From Sympetrum striolatum (lineage: Eukaryota > Arthropoda > Insecta > Odonata > Libellulidae), in NCBI GenBank assembly GCA_947579665.1, contig OX388347.1, forward strand, positions 22,002,562 through 22,066,561: a DNA stretch of 64,000 bases, in the 5' to 3' direction. The translations under genes were made by a program, and so were the position numbers. Each line of letters starts with the position of its first letter. The first letter of the stretch is position 1. The notes under the pieces were generated by a model. That model saw only the letters and a list, made by a program, of their open reading frames with translations, did no database searches and was not told the origin of the DNA. Positions 34,480-48,195 of this stretch are shown here, piece after piece.

Positions 34480-35165
34480 TATTGAAAGTCCCTATTTAAT
34501 GCCGTTTCCTTCATTTTTGCTTGCCCCACCCCTTATGTCATCAAGAAACTTCTTCTTTTGTCTTCCCCTTTGTTTTTTCCCTTCATCTTACCCACTTAGG
34601 AGCCCCTATTCCCACCCATTTCCTCTGTCAGTGTTTAATCACTTCAATTAAAGCTCTCCCCTCCCCAACCATCTCCAGCACCTCCGTGTTTGCTCTCTTA
34701 TTAACCTAACTTCATTTTTCATTTGCACCACATCCACATATTGATGGTCCATAAACGTTTGTCTTCCTCCTTTCTTAAGGTTCTCGTTTCAAACCAATAG
34801 AGTAAAACACTCCACAAATTACCAATCTTTTCCTGATTGCTTTATCAAGACCTCTGGTTGTCAGTTCCCTCCACTTCATGAAGGCTTCCTTGGCCATTTT
34901 AAGAACCTCATTGTCTCATATTCCATCCCAAGAAAGAGTTTTTCCCAAGTAAGAGAATTTATATAGTTTCTCCACATCCTCTGTAATCTTTAACTCAGAT
35001 TTCTTTTCCTCAGCGAATCTCATTATTTTATCTCATACTTACATTTACTAACTTTCATCCCAAACTCCCTTTCTTTATCATTTAGTGCATTCACTAGGAT
35101 TTATAAAGCTTTTTCGGTATCATTACTATCAAAAATTATTATTTGCAAATTATAGACAGAATTCC
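34480..35165 (-). mobile_element. LINE fragment: ORF2 C-terminal region, minus strand
   Basis: Conceptual minus-strand translation in several frames gives DSNDTEKAL, LVNALNDKEREFGMKVSKC, KLYKFSYLGKTLSWDG, EVLKMAKEAFMKWRELTTRG, LDKAIRKRLV and then NTEVLEMVGEGRALIEVIKH. The last part matches the plus-strand copy at 10.0-10.6 kb almost word for word. This copy reaches further upstream, into the segment after the polymerase palm, but is broken by stops, frame changes and at least one internal deletion. The 112-codon plus-strand frame at 34313-34651 partly lies antisense to it. Confidence 0.8.
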
Positions 35166-35169
35166 CATC

Positions 35170-38100
35170 CGTCAATTACTTGTCCCAAACATAACTTGAG
35201 ATTCAGTATTGTATATAATAATACGGTTTTATAAGCTAATGGGAGTAAATTTAAAAAATAAGAAAGAAAATTTCACAAATATCCTACAATATTAACATAT
35301 CTCTCTTAAGAATATGAATGCTAGTTTATTATATCTTCAATAATTTGTATTTAAGCCTATATTGCAAACTGTTTACGCCTCGAAGATGCAAGTAATCTTT
35401 GACATTCTCTCAATTGTTCCATGAATAGAACTACAGGTATAGTGAAAAAGTCCACGCCCTGGCTTACTCTGAACTTTTTGTAAAACTACCAGTGGAATTT
35501 ATTTTCTTGGTTGGTTCCATAGAAGTATAAAATCGTCAAAGTAGGGATCATTAAGCGTAAGGAAATTCTGTCTCATAAAATTCTAAATTCTTAAAAATTG
35601 TATTTGGATGTTCCTAATTGGTATTGGAGCGCAAAATCCTTTATTCTGTGTTCGTTTCTCAGAAGATTTAATTTTATTGGTTCTGCTTTAGTCGAGAGGA
35701 AGATTTCAAAGTATTTTGCGCAGTAAGTGAGGGGAATAAAGAATAAGGAAAAATTCCTGTTCCACTCCTTGGAAAATAGCCGGAAAATTAGAAAAATAAA
35801 TAAAAACAAAATGACTGGAGTTGAAATAAATAAGTCGGAATAATTGTTAGCTGTTTACTCAGAAGGTGATATATAAGTTAACTTAGAATTAATTTAAACA
35901 TTCATGCCGTGAAAGACTTCACGATCTCACGACGATCGAATGTCAATCTAGTGAAGATGGAGGTTTCAACTAAAAGTTTCAACAAAATATAATTAATCCT
36001 CATTTAGCTTAGAATGGAATGCTGCTAGTTTTCAAAATGGTCGTCTATGAAATGAAAATGTTTAAAACGAATAGTAAGAAATATGTGACAGTGATATTAA
36101 AAAGAGACATTCGTATTCGTTCCAGGGACAAATTTACTTGTTCCTATGTTTTAGAGATGGGACGATAAGAGAAAAGCTATAATCTTTTATAGAAAAGTTT
36201 TACAAAAATTTTCACGGGAACCAAATAGGCGTTGGTCGCTTAAATTAATTCCAAGGTTCTTTCACTGGAGACATTGATGGTCTGTCAAATGGGAGATTTT
36301 GAGGCGTGTTGATTTTTGCGGAAATACTTTTATCCTTAGAATTGATTTCTTCCAAGAATGGAAATATTTTCTATGTCAATTCTATTAAGATGTCAGCTGA
36401 TTGTGAATAGATTACAACTTGCTTACAACTTGATTCATGAATGTCAGTAAGGAAATATTTTACATCTTTCTGCGTTTTATTACGACCATATATTCCTTGA
36501 AGTATTTTTAGATGAAATCATTAAAAAATATCATACTTGTTGAATTTTGTAATTCAAAACTATATTAACTAAGATTCTTAATTAATTTTATTTATTGATC
36601 ATCATTTAATATATTCATGCAATCATATCTATTGAATTTCCTTATCAATGCTATCTCTTCATTAATTATTATCTTGGATGTCTTTTACTATATTTTAGTG
36701 CTTTTATAATTTATTTTAGCCTTAAAGTAGATGATTTGAATTGATTTCAATATATTCTCTACTCTAAGAGCAATTTGTATTAAATATCATAAGCCATGGA
36801 AGATATCTGCTATTAGCTTTTAAAATAGTAAGCAGTAATATCTTGCTCTTCTTGTTATAAACATTTCATAATTTAAGCTTCTAATATATGATTTTTAAGT
36901 CTGAATTCCTACTTTCTGAAAATATATCGACGTATTTCATAAATTTTTAGTTCTTGGAAACAATTATGATAAAGTTCTGAAGTTACTAGAAGGATAGTAT
37001 TTGGTGTAAGCAATACTTGTTACTGCATGGGTGGAATTGGAATGCCTTGAAAAGAAAAAAAGAATTTTCGGAGAGAAGGGAAGACGTACTCATCGCAACT
37101 GGTTATCTTCGAATGAATGGCAAAATAATACCTCCGCTCTAATGAATGATCCCAAATTCTAATATCCCTTCGTAATTCTAATCCCTTTCCATTCGGGAGA
37201 TGAACGATTTGATACGTGGCATGAGAAAGGCTGCATATCAGTGTATGTAATTACAGAAGCATCGCTGAGAGTCAACAGTGAGATCAAAAAATGGCATTTT
37301 TTGTTTCTTGAAGCGATCTGATATCTCCGCGGGCATTAGTAATTCAGGAAATGTATTCATCGGATGATACAAAGGATTTAAAATGCAGGAGAGATGGAGC
37401 TATCTCTTGAATATCACTCCGAGTGACAGAAAAAATACCCTCTCTGTCTCACATAAAATGGAATCAAAGCTGAGTTCGGAAAAACCGGCAATAAATCTTT
37501 CTCTGAATTGAAATATACGGACGAAAATCACGTTGATCATTATTTAGTCTTGAAATAAAATGTTTATATAATGTTTTGTTGTATTTAAATTTTTCAAAGT
37601 AGAGAAAAAGTCATAGCTTTCTTTAACATTTTTCTTTTCGCGTAGAAATTTGTCATATAATTCAAAAAGTGACACTTAAATGGTCCATTAGTTGAGATGA
37701 GAAGCGTGATACCTTGAGTGATCATTGGCATGAAATATTTTCTAGGACATACATTTTGGCAAAAGTAAGAATATTAAAATTATTATTAAATAAATAAAAA
37801 AATAAGAAATGCCATTGTGACCACACAAGTCTCTATTTATGTTAAAGTTTCTGATATATCTCACCACAGGCAAGTTTCTTGCATGATTTTTCATCAGTTT
37901 AACAGTTCATTTACAAATTCATTCAGCACTATCGTTTACGAACTATGAAGCGATATTTTTAGGAAGTACAGAGAAAATTTCCCTTGTGAACAAAATTGTG
38001 GTTACCAGGACTCCAATGAAATCTCCGGTCCAATCTCCGAGGATAAATGTATAATTCTCTCCACCCGATAACTTTATGAGAGACAGGTGTAATAGCTTCA

Positions 38101-39095
38101 ACGACAGTTGTTGTTAAATATGACAACTGAAATATCATACATTTTGCCCACCGGTTGGTTTGAGTTGGCGTGATTTTGCTATTCCATTTTATCTCTATGA
38201 TTGTTTTTCCGAAAGAATTGTTTTATTTTAATAAATACGTTACATTTTTGATTCGACTCAATGTGTGTGTTGGTTTGTGAATTTCACTATCTACAAGAGG
38301 GTTTTAATAGATTAAGTAAAACAGAATCTACTATTTGTTTATTTACACCACGTGAAAGACACAGTTCGATCTCCGAGCGATATTTCGTTTTTGATTTCAA
38401 TATTTAAGATGACCTTATTGATTGTTCTAACCCCTATATGCGTTTAATATAGACTGAAAATAGACTCAAAGATTTTAGTATTACCTCAAACTTTGAATAG
38501 TTCAGTCATCTTGCATCAACTGTACTGCTCTGAAAGATGAATTATGACATTATTCAAATTACTACAGATAGATAGTCATCAGGTGATATTATGAGCAGGT
38601 GGCCATAACCTATTTTATAACCGTTTATCCTACGTCAGTGGAAATTCGCTCTACAAATACGCAGAGAGGACACTAAATTTCCAATAGTTAGTCAAGTTAA
38701 TAATCTTTCTTTATTTAATTTTTAGAAATATGAGATTGGTACAACTATTTGTATTTCATACACAATCACTAGGCGGCTGAGATTGGAACTCTAGTTATTG
38801 TTCTAATGCTAAATAATCGAGAAATAGTACTCTTGAATTTGAATTGACAGCAAAGGAGGAAACTAAACATTTCGCTAGGAAGGCAATTCTAGTTTATAGC
38901 TATCCAACATGATGATGGAGAATTATTAAATTTCCCTGCATCATATTCGCTACTCTTATTGTTAAATAGTTTGTTACCTTGACATTTTTTATAAAGAACA
39001 GGGATATACTTACTCGGATAAGAATGGAGTTCGTAAATACTTGGAAATACGGAGATAGGTTTTTGAATGTGATTCGACTGCTGAAATTGCTTTAA
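35170..39095. other. AT-rich DNA without a recognised gene
   Basis: Nearly 4 kb with no frame above 72 codons. I see no inverted termini, tandem repeats or tRNA-like motifs. A modest GC rise at 37.0-37.5 kb carries no open frame. Confidence 0.5.
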
Positions 39096-39099
39096 AAGA

Positions 39100-39166
39100 G
39101 CGTCCAACGGGAATCGAACCCGGGATCGAGACAAACGCTTCATGCACTTGGCTATTCGGGGGGCTG
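39100..39166 (-). mobile_element. tRNA-like sequence with perfect B box
   Basis: On the minus strand, GAATAGCCAAGTGCATGAAG (A-box-like) is followed by CCCGGGTTCGATTCCCG. The T-arm stem pairs CGGG with CCCG and holds a canonical B box. The anticodon arm and acceptor stem are not convincing. It is a tRNA-derived SINE head or tRNA relic. Confidence 0.6.
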
Positions 39167-39399
39167 TTTCTTTTTGGATTCGGTTGCTTTATTTTGAATT
39201 GGTTGTTAGATGAACCACTTAACGATGTTGTTAAAATGCGACGTATTCCTTGATAGGAGGAAAAATTAGCGACGCGTATACGACCACGACTGATAACCAT
39301 TCAAAGCACACTATTTCTTTCAAACTTTACTGAAAGAGAACAAAGACACCCTCTTTGAAATCGCCACCCCTCAACCCTTTCAAAGTAGGAGTCACTCTA

Positions 39400-39960
39400 T
39401 TCCAATCATAGATTCGCGGGATCTAATTAAAAAAAAGAACGAGCCATGAGATCGGTAGCACCTTTTCCTCGTTATATCTACGTATTAGATTCCCTTATGA
39501 ATGGGGAACAAAGGAGGATTTCGGAAAAAACGTGTGGATTTGAGTGGGAGATGGCATTTCGTTCGTTACTCGTGCCCGGCAGCACCCTCACATTCATTTC
39601 CTTTCGCCTGTTCTTCCGCCCAAAGTTTTTTGCGCCCCTTTTCATCCGCCGAAGGGTAAACAGCGTGCGTGTGTGCGTCTGAGACGCGGGGGGATGATGA
39701 GGAAACAAAACTCGCAGATAAAAAGAGAGAATGGGATCTGTTTCTTGAGGAATGGAGCCCTGCGGAGACAAAACACAATTTAATATCGGATCTTCGAAAA
39801 CCGCCACCTCTGCCTAGGCGGGGATCTTGCGAGAGATTCTCTTTGTGTAAACACCCTCTCGCACGTCGCCGGCGATGTTTGCTCTCCTCTACGCGTAGTT
39901 TACCTCGTTAAAAAATATTAAAAACTTTCCCGAAATTTATCTTTCGCTATCGGAGTGTGC
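39400..39960. other. GC-richer CpG island
   Basis: Five frames of 70 to 109 codons overlap on both strands. The centre (about 39570-39700) is rich in CG and GTG/GCG strings. No domain is recognisable in any frame. It could be a promoter or untranslated exon; no splice or initiator evidence is decisive. Confidence 0.4.
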
Positions 39961-42900
39961 TAGCATAATAAGGAGTGCTGCGTCACTAGCGAAAATAACG
40001 AAATAAAATATTGCTATTTAACACAACGGAAAATTTCAAAAGTAAATAACTAATTGTTACGTAAGATTTTCCAATTTTTTTCATTAGTGTTCTTCTGTAG
40101 ATCAATATTACTTATATCCGATGTAGCTCTTGTTTACCTTAATGCTTTTAACCTGCTTTGCAAGGATTCACTTACATGTATGTAATCTAGTGCCCTGCAA
40201 ACCAATACTATAAAGGACATATATCTTGTTTTCTTTAGCATTCAGCTTTAGAAAAAAATACCATAGTTACATAAGTCACAGTCCCAGGCGACACTTTATG
40301 GAAATCTATCACTTCGACATGAATACTTTTCTATAAAATATTTTGAGGAAAAATTACAATATCTATTCATTTCTACGTGACAGTGATTAGACTTTCTTTA
40401 TATTTTCAAAGTCGATTTTCAGAGACGGATGTTAGAATTGGCTTATGAGCTAAACCAAAAGATCCCTAAATTATCGTGCGATCAATTGAAGTTTAATATA
40501 TCGTTAATATTCCTCGAAATTGTGAAATTAAACGAAAAATTTCGTCAATAAATAATTAAATTACGCAAAACGTGACCAAATGCGGTTTTTGTGGTATATG
40601 TGAGGGATGAAATTAAACACATTTGGACAAGAATAATATTTTCGATAATCGAGTCGAATCCGATGACTCTTTTATGACCACACTTACATTGATAAATAAC
40701 CGTACAAAATATTATCGTGGATTTTCTAAACATTAATCATTTCTTACAAATATATATTTAGTTTCTATGATTTGGGGAGCATTTATATGCTCTGGATAAT
40801 ACAAAAAAGTTGAAAAATAAGTAGACCAGTAGGTACATTTCCATGTTTTCGCAGCTATAGCTTCAACATCTGATGAAGATCTTATCAACTATAGATTTCT
40901 CGTTTTAGCAATCGTAATATCATTTCTGAGATATTATAACTAGGTACAAGATAAATTTCAATTATTATTAATAAATGTATATAGATCAATTCTAATATCC
41001 TTGAACGTAAAACTTAAAGGTTATTTGCCTATCCCTAGGAAATTTTTAGTACCTTCAGATCAAACAAGGACCGGAAATTTTGCACAATTACTAAACAATA
41101 ATAGTTATATTATTGACTTGTTGTAATTAAAATTAAGTTCTTTACTTTTCTCTTCGCTAGAATTCTCAATCATCTGTTTAGTGACGCGTTGAAATGGTCC
41201 ACAAACAAGAAGCAGTTACTATGATTTTGGATTTACTAGTTTTGCTCATTGTCTAAGAATCAAGATGGGAGCGAGGAAGTACAGAAAACTACGCAAATCA
41301 ATTCTAGGTATTAATGTGGAAGACTTGAGCTTGGGTTCCCGGTAATGCAAAGCATAGGATAGGAGATGAAGGAGAAGTTAGAAAGTATTTTCTATAATAG
41401 TTCATGTTTCCCGAACACGATTCACGTGAGATTATGAAAATTCGCGACATCCGCGTGTAAAGAACATAGCGCCTAGTAGAACTTGAACGAATGACCTCGA
41501 TTATAAAATTTTATTTACAAAAAATCCATACCTCCATGTACTGCCATGGAGAGATATGTCAACCACATTAATACTATACGACACATTTTACTATATGATG
41601 GTAGAACTTCAATTTTTATTTCATTAGATTGAATAGCCTTGTGAAATTCTCAGTTGTGAAATAAATGCAGTCTTTTGGGTTTACAAAGAATTTAACAGAC
41701 GATTGATATTACATTCTAAATATTTATCAATTTTCCTTTTTCCGAATTTTATAAAAAGGCGTTTGAAATGTGAATATCGATTTTACATACCTTCTTCCGG
41801 AAAACCTACATTACCACGGAGAGACGTGGTGTTTTCTGCACATATATCGGTCGACGTAAGCTGGCACTGGAAGGACCATGTCCTATCTTTGCGTTAAAGT
41901 ATTTCCCTTCTAGTTGAGAGAGCAATGCAGTCCGTGCATCCTGCACTTCCTCCTTAGGACGCCCCCGACGTGCCTATCAATTCGAATCGCGATTCCTCGG
42001 GCTTACGGATAGAGGGTGCTGGAGATGCGGATATCCGCCGTGTTAGGAGAGATGAGTCTCGCCGACTTCGTTTTTTCCTTTCCTCCCGTAATCCCCTTCC
42101 CATAATCCCCTCTCCGAAAATCGCATTTCCACGCCCTTACCCTCTTCAGGGCCCGTGAAATGGATGCTTTTTCGCGATGCGTGTGATATTCACGGAGTTT
42201 ACTTTTCTTCCCTCCTTCTCATTTGGAGTCTACGGCTTCTTGCCGCTCGTGTGGGATGCAAGACATCTGCCACGATCTCATTGTGTAGAAGAAGTTTCAC
42301 GCCGAACGGAACGGTGTCTTTTCCCATCCGAAGGTTTTCAGTTCCTCTCCGACGGTTCTAAAGTTCACGTCGACGCTTGAAAACTTCGTTTGTGTCGCGA
42401 GGAACCGACGGAAAGCGGAACGCTTTTGCGCTGATTATTCAGAAGTATATTGTACAAAAACTCATTCTGAGCCGGAACGGAAGTAACCGTTACTTTAGAG
42501 AGAGATAGGGATCGAGACGGACCGAATATTTGTTGAACCTGAAGTAACCAAAAACATTCTTTTCCTCTTCTCATTTTAGGTTCACATACGTAATGGAGAA
42601 TTTTTATTGCGGAAGAAGAACATTTTCGCACCACTCACATACAATGCGGTAGACCCATTCCCTCCGCTCTCTCTAAATTTAAATTTCTACCCCACGATCT
42701 GACAAAAGGGGAAAGCGCATAGGGTATTAAGGCCAACACCCCTAGTATGTTAGCTTTTCTGATGCTTTCCGGAGGAGACAGCCAGAAGTAACATTACGTA
42801 ATTCTTAGTCTGTTCTTTAGAATTCTTCTTTCATAATTAGATGCAATATATCTGAATTAAAGCTCTTTACATTAAATCAGCCATCACTATAAAAGGTAGT

Positions 42901-44555
42901 TCCTTCCTTAAAACGTTTACTCTCTATCATAGAATCAGAAGCCTTTACTAACATTTATATAATATAGCATCAAAATAATGTAGCTCCCGCTTACATGTCA
43001 CATGCTATGCTGGGACATTCCAGTGGATTTAATAAAATTAAAAATGGCTGTACAATACAACAATTACAGGATTAAACATCAAATTCTTGGAGAGAAAATA
43101 CCGACTTGAAGCGGTTAACTGATGGCTGGAGAGGCAAAAAGAGAATTAAACCTTAATGTTACGTTTTTATTGAACCGAAGTGAAAACCGGAACCAGAAAT
43201 ACGGTGTCCTAGCACCCTGTTTTGGTATATCCGAACGGGAAATATCAGTACACGATTCTCACAGCTGGAATTATAATGTTTAGTGCACGGCAAAGGATTC
43301 GCGGATAAGGCAGAAAACTAAATCTGCTTACTAGTTACTACGAAGATAGAGGAAATAATTATCGATGGCCATTTTTTACTGTGAATTGATGAGTAGCTCA
43401 AATTAAATGTCTTTATCTTTAAAAAAACTAAGAAGGATTGCCGTAACTAGTGTGGCAAGACGAGCTCCTTCTCACGATTGACCCGATCTAATCCCAATCA
43501 TTCAATTGCGACGTTTTCAATTAAAATGTATTTGAGCTCATACGTCAAAAAAACTATTGAATTAATATTTATGAAAAGATGGTGATCATTGCGATGAATA
43601 CATGGATAGAAATGAAAAAGTTTCCTAGTATTTATCTCAAAGATGATTTATTCAAATTTATCTATGGAACAGTTCACGCAAATTTTCTACAGAACGTATG
43701 GGTTAGCATTGGGTTTCAGCGATGCAATACGGAATGTATTTCATACATTACATGCGGAATGCGTTAAATTTTGCCCATGCGGTAGAGCGGCAGATAGTAA
43801 CCTTAGCAGATCTCTTACAGTAGTTTTGCCGATTGAATGTTTTTATCGGAACTAGAACTGGATCATACAATAAATTCTGTTCTTTAGAGACGAATGCACG
43901 TTAGCAAATATGGTTGTGTATTGGAAAATCTAAATCCATACATTTTCCTCGTGGTTGCGGAAATAGCCTCGCTTTATGCGGATGCCTACTTTTGAAAAAG
44001 GAGAATTAAAATCCATCCATATATTCCAATAATGTTTGATAATTTAATAGCATTGATACAGATATATCAGGTGATATGCTGTGCTGTATAGGCTTAAAAG
44101 TTCGAAACAAATAATGAGAAAATATATTTTTTCTATTTCTAGAATGTTAGAGCAATATATATGTGTCTAAAAAATCTCCAATAACGCTCTTAATTAGTGC
44201 TTTCTTATCCAGTGACACGGGTTTTTGGAAAGAACAGAGAAACCGGATTACTAACTTTTGTTGTGACATGGCCAGGATGATGTAAACCTCACTATTATTG
44301 AATTTGTTATTTATTTATTATTACATATGCTACAAGTGGAATCTATTCGGGTGGTTGCTCCAACCAATGTCTATGTACAACTTAATTCTAACCCTTATCT
44401 CTCACACTCGACGTTGCACACAAACAAATATTCCAAAATTATCATCACTACCCACAGAAAGTATTCAAACACCGCAAAACTACCAGATCTAATTTAGATA
44501 CATCTCCCCGGTACTCCTCATCATGTACGTATACTCTAGTCATTAAATTGCTGAT
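39961..44555. other. Mostly AT-rich DNA with a GC-richer island at 41.8-42.7 kb
   Basis: The island holds overlapping plus- and minus-strand frames of 62 to 89 codons, unrecognised. The rest is AT-rich. At 41.48 kb AACTTGAACGAATGACC is weakly B-box-like on the minus strand but lacks an A box. No transposon ends were found. Confidence 0.45.
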
Positions 44556-44559
44556 TTAA

Positions 44560-44710
44560 AGTTTCAACGTGCATTGTGCAACCTCAATTGTGAAAGATTT
44601 AGAATCCCAGGGAAAAACGGACTTGAAAAGAGTCTGACTGGGCCGGGAAACGAACCCGGGATCTTCCTCTATCCGGGAGGCTGCATTAACCACTAGACTA
44701 CCAAGACAAC
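44560..44710 (-). mobile_element. tRNA-derived SINE, minus strand
   Basis: The minus-strand head reads TCTTGGTAGTCTAGTGGTTA (a good A box), then CCCGGGTTCG and TTTCCCGG (B box and T-arm). A non-tRNA body follows (CAGTCAGACTCTTTTCAAGT and onward). Head plus body is the standard SINE layout. The body is repeated about 283 bp away (44.89-44.93 kb), which supports a dispersed family. Confidence 0.7.
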
Positions 44711-44883
44711 ATTTCAACAAGCCGTTTTGGGAACTTTGTGTGCAAGGGAAAGTGTGGTTTCGTCCGACTACGCGGCATCGTCCACGGCCAAGACCTCATC
44801 GAGGCACCGGCAACACAAAGTGGTATTGAGGATAAACGCACCTTAGGGAATCACAAAGGAAAGGGTAAATTGCACATAAGGGA

Positions 44884-45064
44884 AAAATCCCAAGTAAAAA
44901 TGGACTTGAAATATGTCTGACTGGGATTTTTCCTGGATGTAACGTTGTTCAGTCAGATAGGCGGGTGTTTTAAATATCTCAACGGGGGTTAGGTTGGGTT
45001 GGGGAAAGAATTTCTAGATTTCTAGATTTTTTATAGAAATCCCTCCTCCCCACCCCAACCCAAC
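44884..45064. repeat. Second SINE-body copy and adjacent inverted repeat
   Basis: 44886-44925 repeats the SINE-body segment of 44603-44642 at about 85 percent (AATCCCARG, ACTTGAAA, GTCTGACTGGG). Next to it, GTTGGGTTGGGG (44993-45004) pairs with CCCCAACCCAAC (45052-45063), and weaker pairing extends outward. The inverted repeat may be a decayed MITE or a hairpin in the SINE region. Confidence 0.5.
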
Positions 45065-45069
45065 GGCAA

Positions 45070-48000
45070 CGTTGCCGTCTGTAAACGGGAAATTTCTTGT
45101 AAAATCACGAAAAATCTTAATTTTCATAGTAGAACGTCGATCAAAAGAAGCTTGTATATCTCTTATGACAAGTGAGACGACGAAGATAATAAATTGTTGC
45201 TCATTTTAATTGTTTATAACTTTTTAAAAAGTATTTCATGCGGTCAGTTTTTCTATGGTTCCCCCCCTAATTTGAAGGTTGGGTGCTCCCGAGCTTCAAG
45301 CGGAGGTAAGGGTCCGGATTAGGATGGAGACCCTCGAAATTTCCACCTGAAAAAAAGTAATGGTAAAAACCCCGCTTAGTTACCATTAACCAAATACTCT
45401 CCTTTGTCCGTAGTCTTATTTTTGGTTACTGTAGAGATTGCTTGGATGAGACATTCTCATACGTCTCCATACCGATCATCGGATAAATGTCTGAGTTGTA
45501 AAGATCCCATTTCCATTTTTAACCGCAAATTCCAAAGTCATTACGCCTCAAACTGCTGCGTTTCTGTTCGTAAATAGAAGACTTTGGGTTGTGAATGGGG
45601 AAATGAGGTCCTAAAATATCACCTTATAACTTTCTACGAGTTATCAAACCGAAAAGAAAGATTCCTCAGCAACCAGCATTATTCCCAATGATTACGAGGA
45701 CACGAGGCTTTGAGGGTTGACAGGGAACGTTGGAAATTCAGAAAGAGAAAGCGGGAGTGTGTATTCGGTGGAAAAATTCAATTATAATTGACAGAAAAGG
45801 GATTCTTATTCCCCTGAATTTGCAAGGGTTTCCGAAATTGGATTTGCGGAATGAGTCTAGCGCTTCGGTCGGAGGGATGTGATAGGAGAAAGGCGTAATT
45901 GCATTCCAAGAAATGCATGGAAAAAGGGATGGATTTTGGAGAATCATAATCCGTCACGATTTCCTCCCTCAAAGAGGCGTCTATTCCTGTGAAACAGATG
46001 TCTCCCTTCAAATCCCATCTCTAGATCACGGCTCAAACATTTTCTCTTTTCCGTGAATTGGATTTTCTTGGACGTTAACGAGGATGCATTTTTTCTTTCG
46101 GTTAGGGAAAATAGGATTCTCGCGAAGAGACATAATATAAGAGCGTTATTGAAATTAATCAGCTCCCTCACTCGATCGTCACCATATGCCTACTTAAAAT
46201 TTTATTTGATAACTCAGCGCATACGACTTTGTGATGGTGACTACGATAATGCAAGGAGTTTTCCTTCCAGGCAATGAATCATGATATTAATTTATTTGGG
46301 ATTTATCCAATTGTGCTCTGTCTGACACTTTTTAAGCTCATATGATTAAATATGCGCTAAGACTGGAAAATTAACAGAGTAGAACCTGCAGAATTTTATT
46401 TTTCAACCGTAAAATTTATTTTCGTAAAATTCTCGGTGAGAGTGTTGCTTTTAAATTGAACAAAAATGAATATCTTATTACAGAATTTTAGTGGTTATAG
46501 TTTGTTAACAAAATCTTTGTTAAAATTTTCCATATGCAGCTATAAAACATCTTGCTTAATATAAGTTATTTTACTTTGATCTTTTCAACCCATTTCTCTA
46601 GAACTTTAAACAAGAGATACAAAGCATTATAAAACCCGAGATATCTTTGGAGGAACCAAGTGATCCTTGTAGCGTTATGATGCGATTGTTTATTGAGTTG
46701 GATGTGATAATAAAAATATTTCCTCGTACAGCTTCATGAAACTTCAAGGTTTAATAGAGGTGAATAATTGGAGTTATTCTTATGTTGGCCTTTATGTTGT
46801 TGGTTTATAAACTAATATGGAAAACTTAAATTTATTTTAACAAGACTTTATTCAAATCAGTAACCATCCAAATATTGTGATCACGCCGCATATTTCAGAA
46901 AATTAATCAGAATACTTATATTAAAACTAGTTTATGATTTTATAATGGATGAGCAAGTAGACATGAATAATTAGTGAATCGATATAAACAATATGTATGC
47001 GTTTTGACAATAAAAATATATCTTTTGATACTCAAATAATTTCCCTATATGGCATTTTTGGTCTTACCTTCTGCAGTTTTCTTAGGGTTTACAAAAGTAA
47101 CGATCATAACGCTTTCCAATATACTTGCACATGCTAAATCGAGATATAGGTAAGATTTTTGAAAATGTAGAACTCTGCAACGTTGTTAACCTTTAAATGA
47201 AGTAGTTCAATCAGATATCAGAGTATCATTAACTTTTTCATCAACATGAATATTCAGGACTTCGAAAGGTACTGAGGAAGCGGAATAAACTTCCGTATTA
47301 GGTATTCCGAAATCAAAGGTTAGAACTCTCTCTCCGAAAAATGTCTCCAAGTTCAACATTCCAGGACTTCGTTCGTTTCGCGGTGATGTTTGCGTGATAT
47401 ATTTTTGATGGCTTAAAAACGTTAGTAGTGAATTACCGTAAGGCGAGTACATCGGAACTGATAAATGTTTGATTCTCCCGGTTTCGCAGAGCATTGCAGT
47501 TACATTTAGACGAACAAATTGAGTCCCCCAATTCCTCCTTCTGGCAAATAAAGACGGCAATCTAGTCGTTGCGCGGATTCGTAAGCGAAACATTCCCGTC
47601 ACCATTTCGGCTCTCTCGCGAAATGGAATTGGAGTTAAATTTTAATTCAGAAAGAGGTCGCCATTACGGCGTTCCACGAGGTTCCTTCCGACGTGTAAAT
47701 AGAACATTTATTCAATTCCGGCAGACATCTGCGCGCCCGAATGTGATTTTTACTTCGGAATTTCTTTTCAATAAGCTTTCCGTTCTTGAGATACCTTCGG
47801 TAAACACTTCAGACATATCTTGGAAGTAAACTCTCTGAGCACTTCATTTCGAAGCGTTTGCAGTTAGCGAGAAGAGCGCCGGCGCCATGATGATATCGAA
47901 AGTTTCCTTGAAAGAATGAGGCGCTTTCAAGCTCTCCCTAAAAGAAAACGAACTGATGAGGTTAGTTAGTGCGTAAATTCCAATTGGAATTGAGATCTGC

Positions 48001-48195
48001 TTTGCGAAATTTCAGTGAAGGTTTCCTAAATTTACTTTTGAAGGTCACCTAATTGAATACTTATCCACTATTGCAATTCCATGGATATTTTAACAGAATA
48101 ACGAATCATATTTTGAATAATACAGTTTTATTTATTATCACTTGTATTCATCCTTCAACTCGCTGTTCTAACAATTGTAACGTGGATACATCCCA
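45070..48195. other. Gene-less stretch with GC-richer islands
   Basis: Islands at about 45.64-46.13 and 47.29-48.0 kb carry frames of 66 to 132 codons. The longest (minus, 47207-47605) has a reasonably balanced composition (contains TSPRNERSPGMLNLETF) but no known domain, and a plus-strand frame overlaps its start. I do not call it a gene. Between the islands the DNA is AT-rich. Confidence 0.4.

Noticed and set aside
40864..40885. Further hammerhead core at CTGATGA
   Set aside because: The box is present but no stem II with GAAAC follows at the needed distance.
44985..45004. Arthropod telomere repeat (TTAGG)n
   Set aside because: Only one TTAGG is present; the rest is TTGGG and the segment is one arm of an inverted repeat.
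47207..47605. 132-codon minus-strand frame as a gene
   Set aside because: Composition is fairly balanced but no family is recognised, no splice or start context stands out, and a plus-strand frame overlaps its 5' end.
47950..47985. Further hammerhead core at CTGATGA
   Set aside because: No GAAAC or compact stem III follows it.
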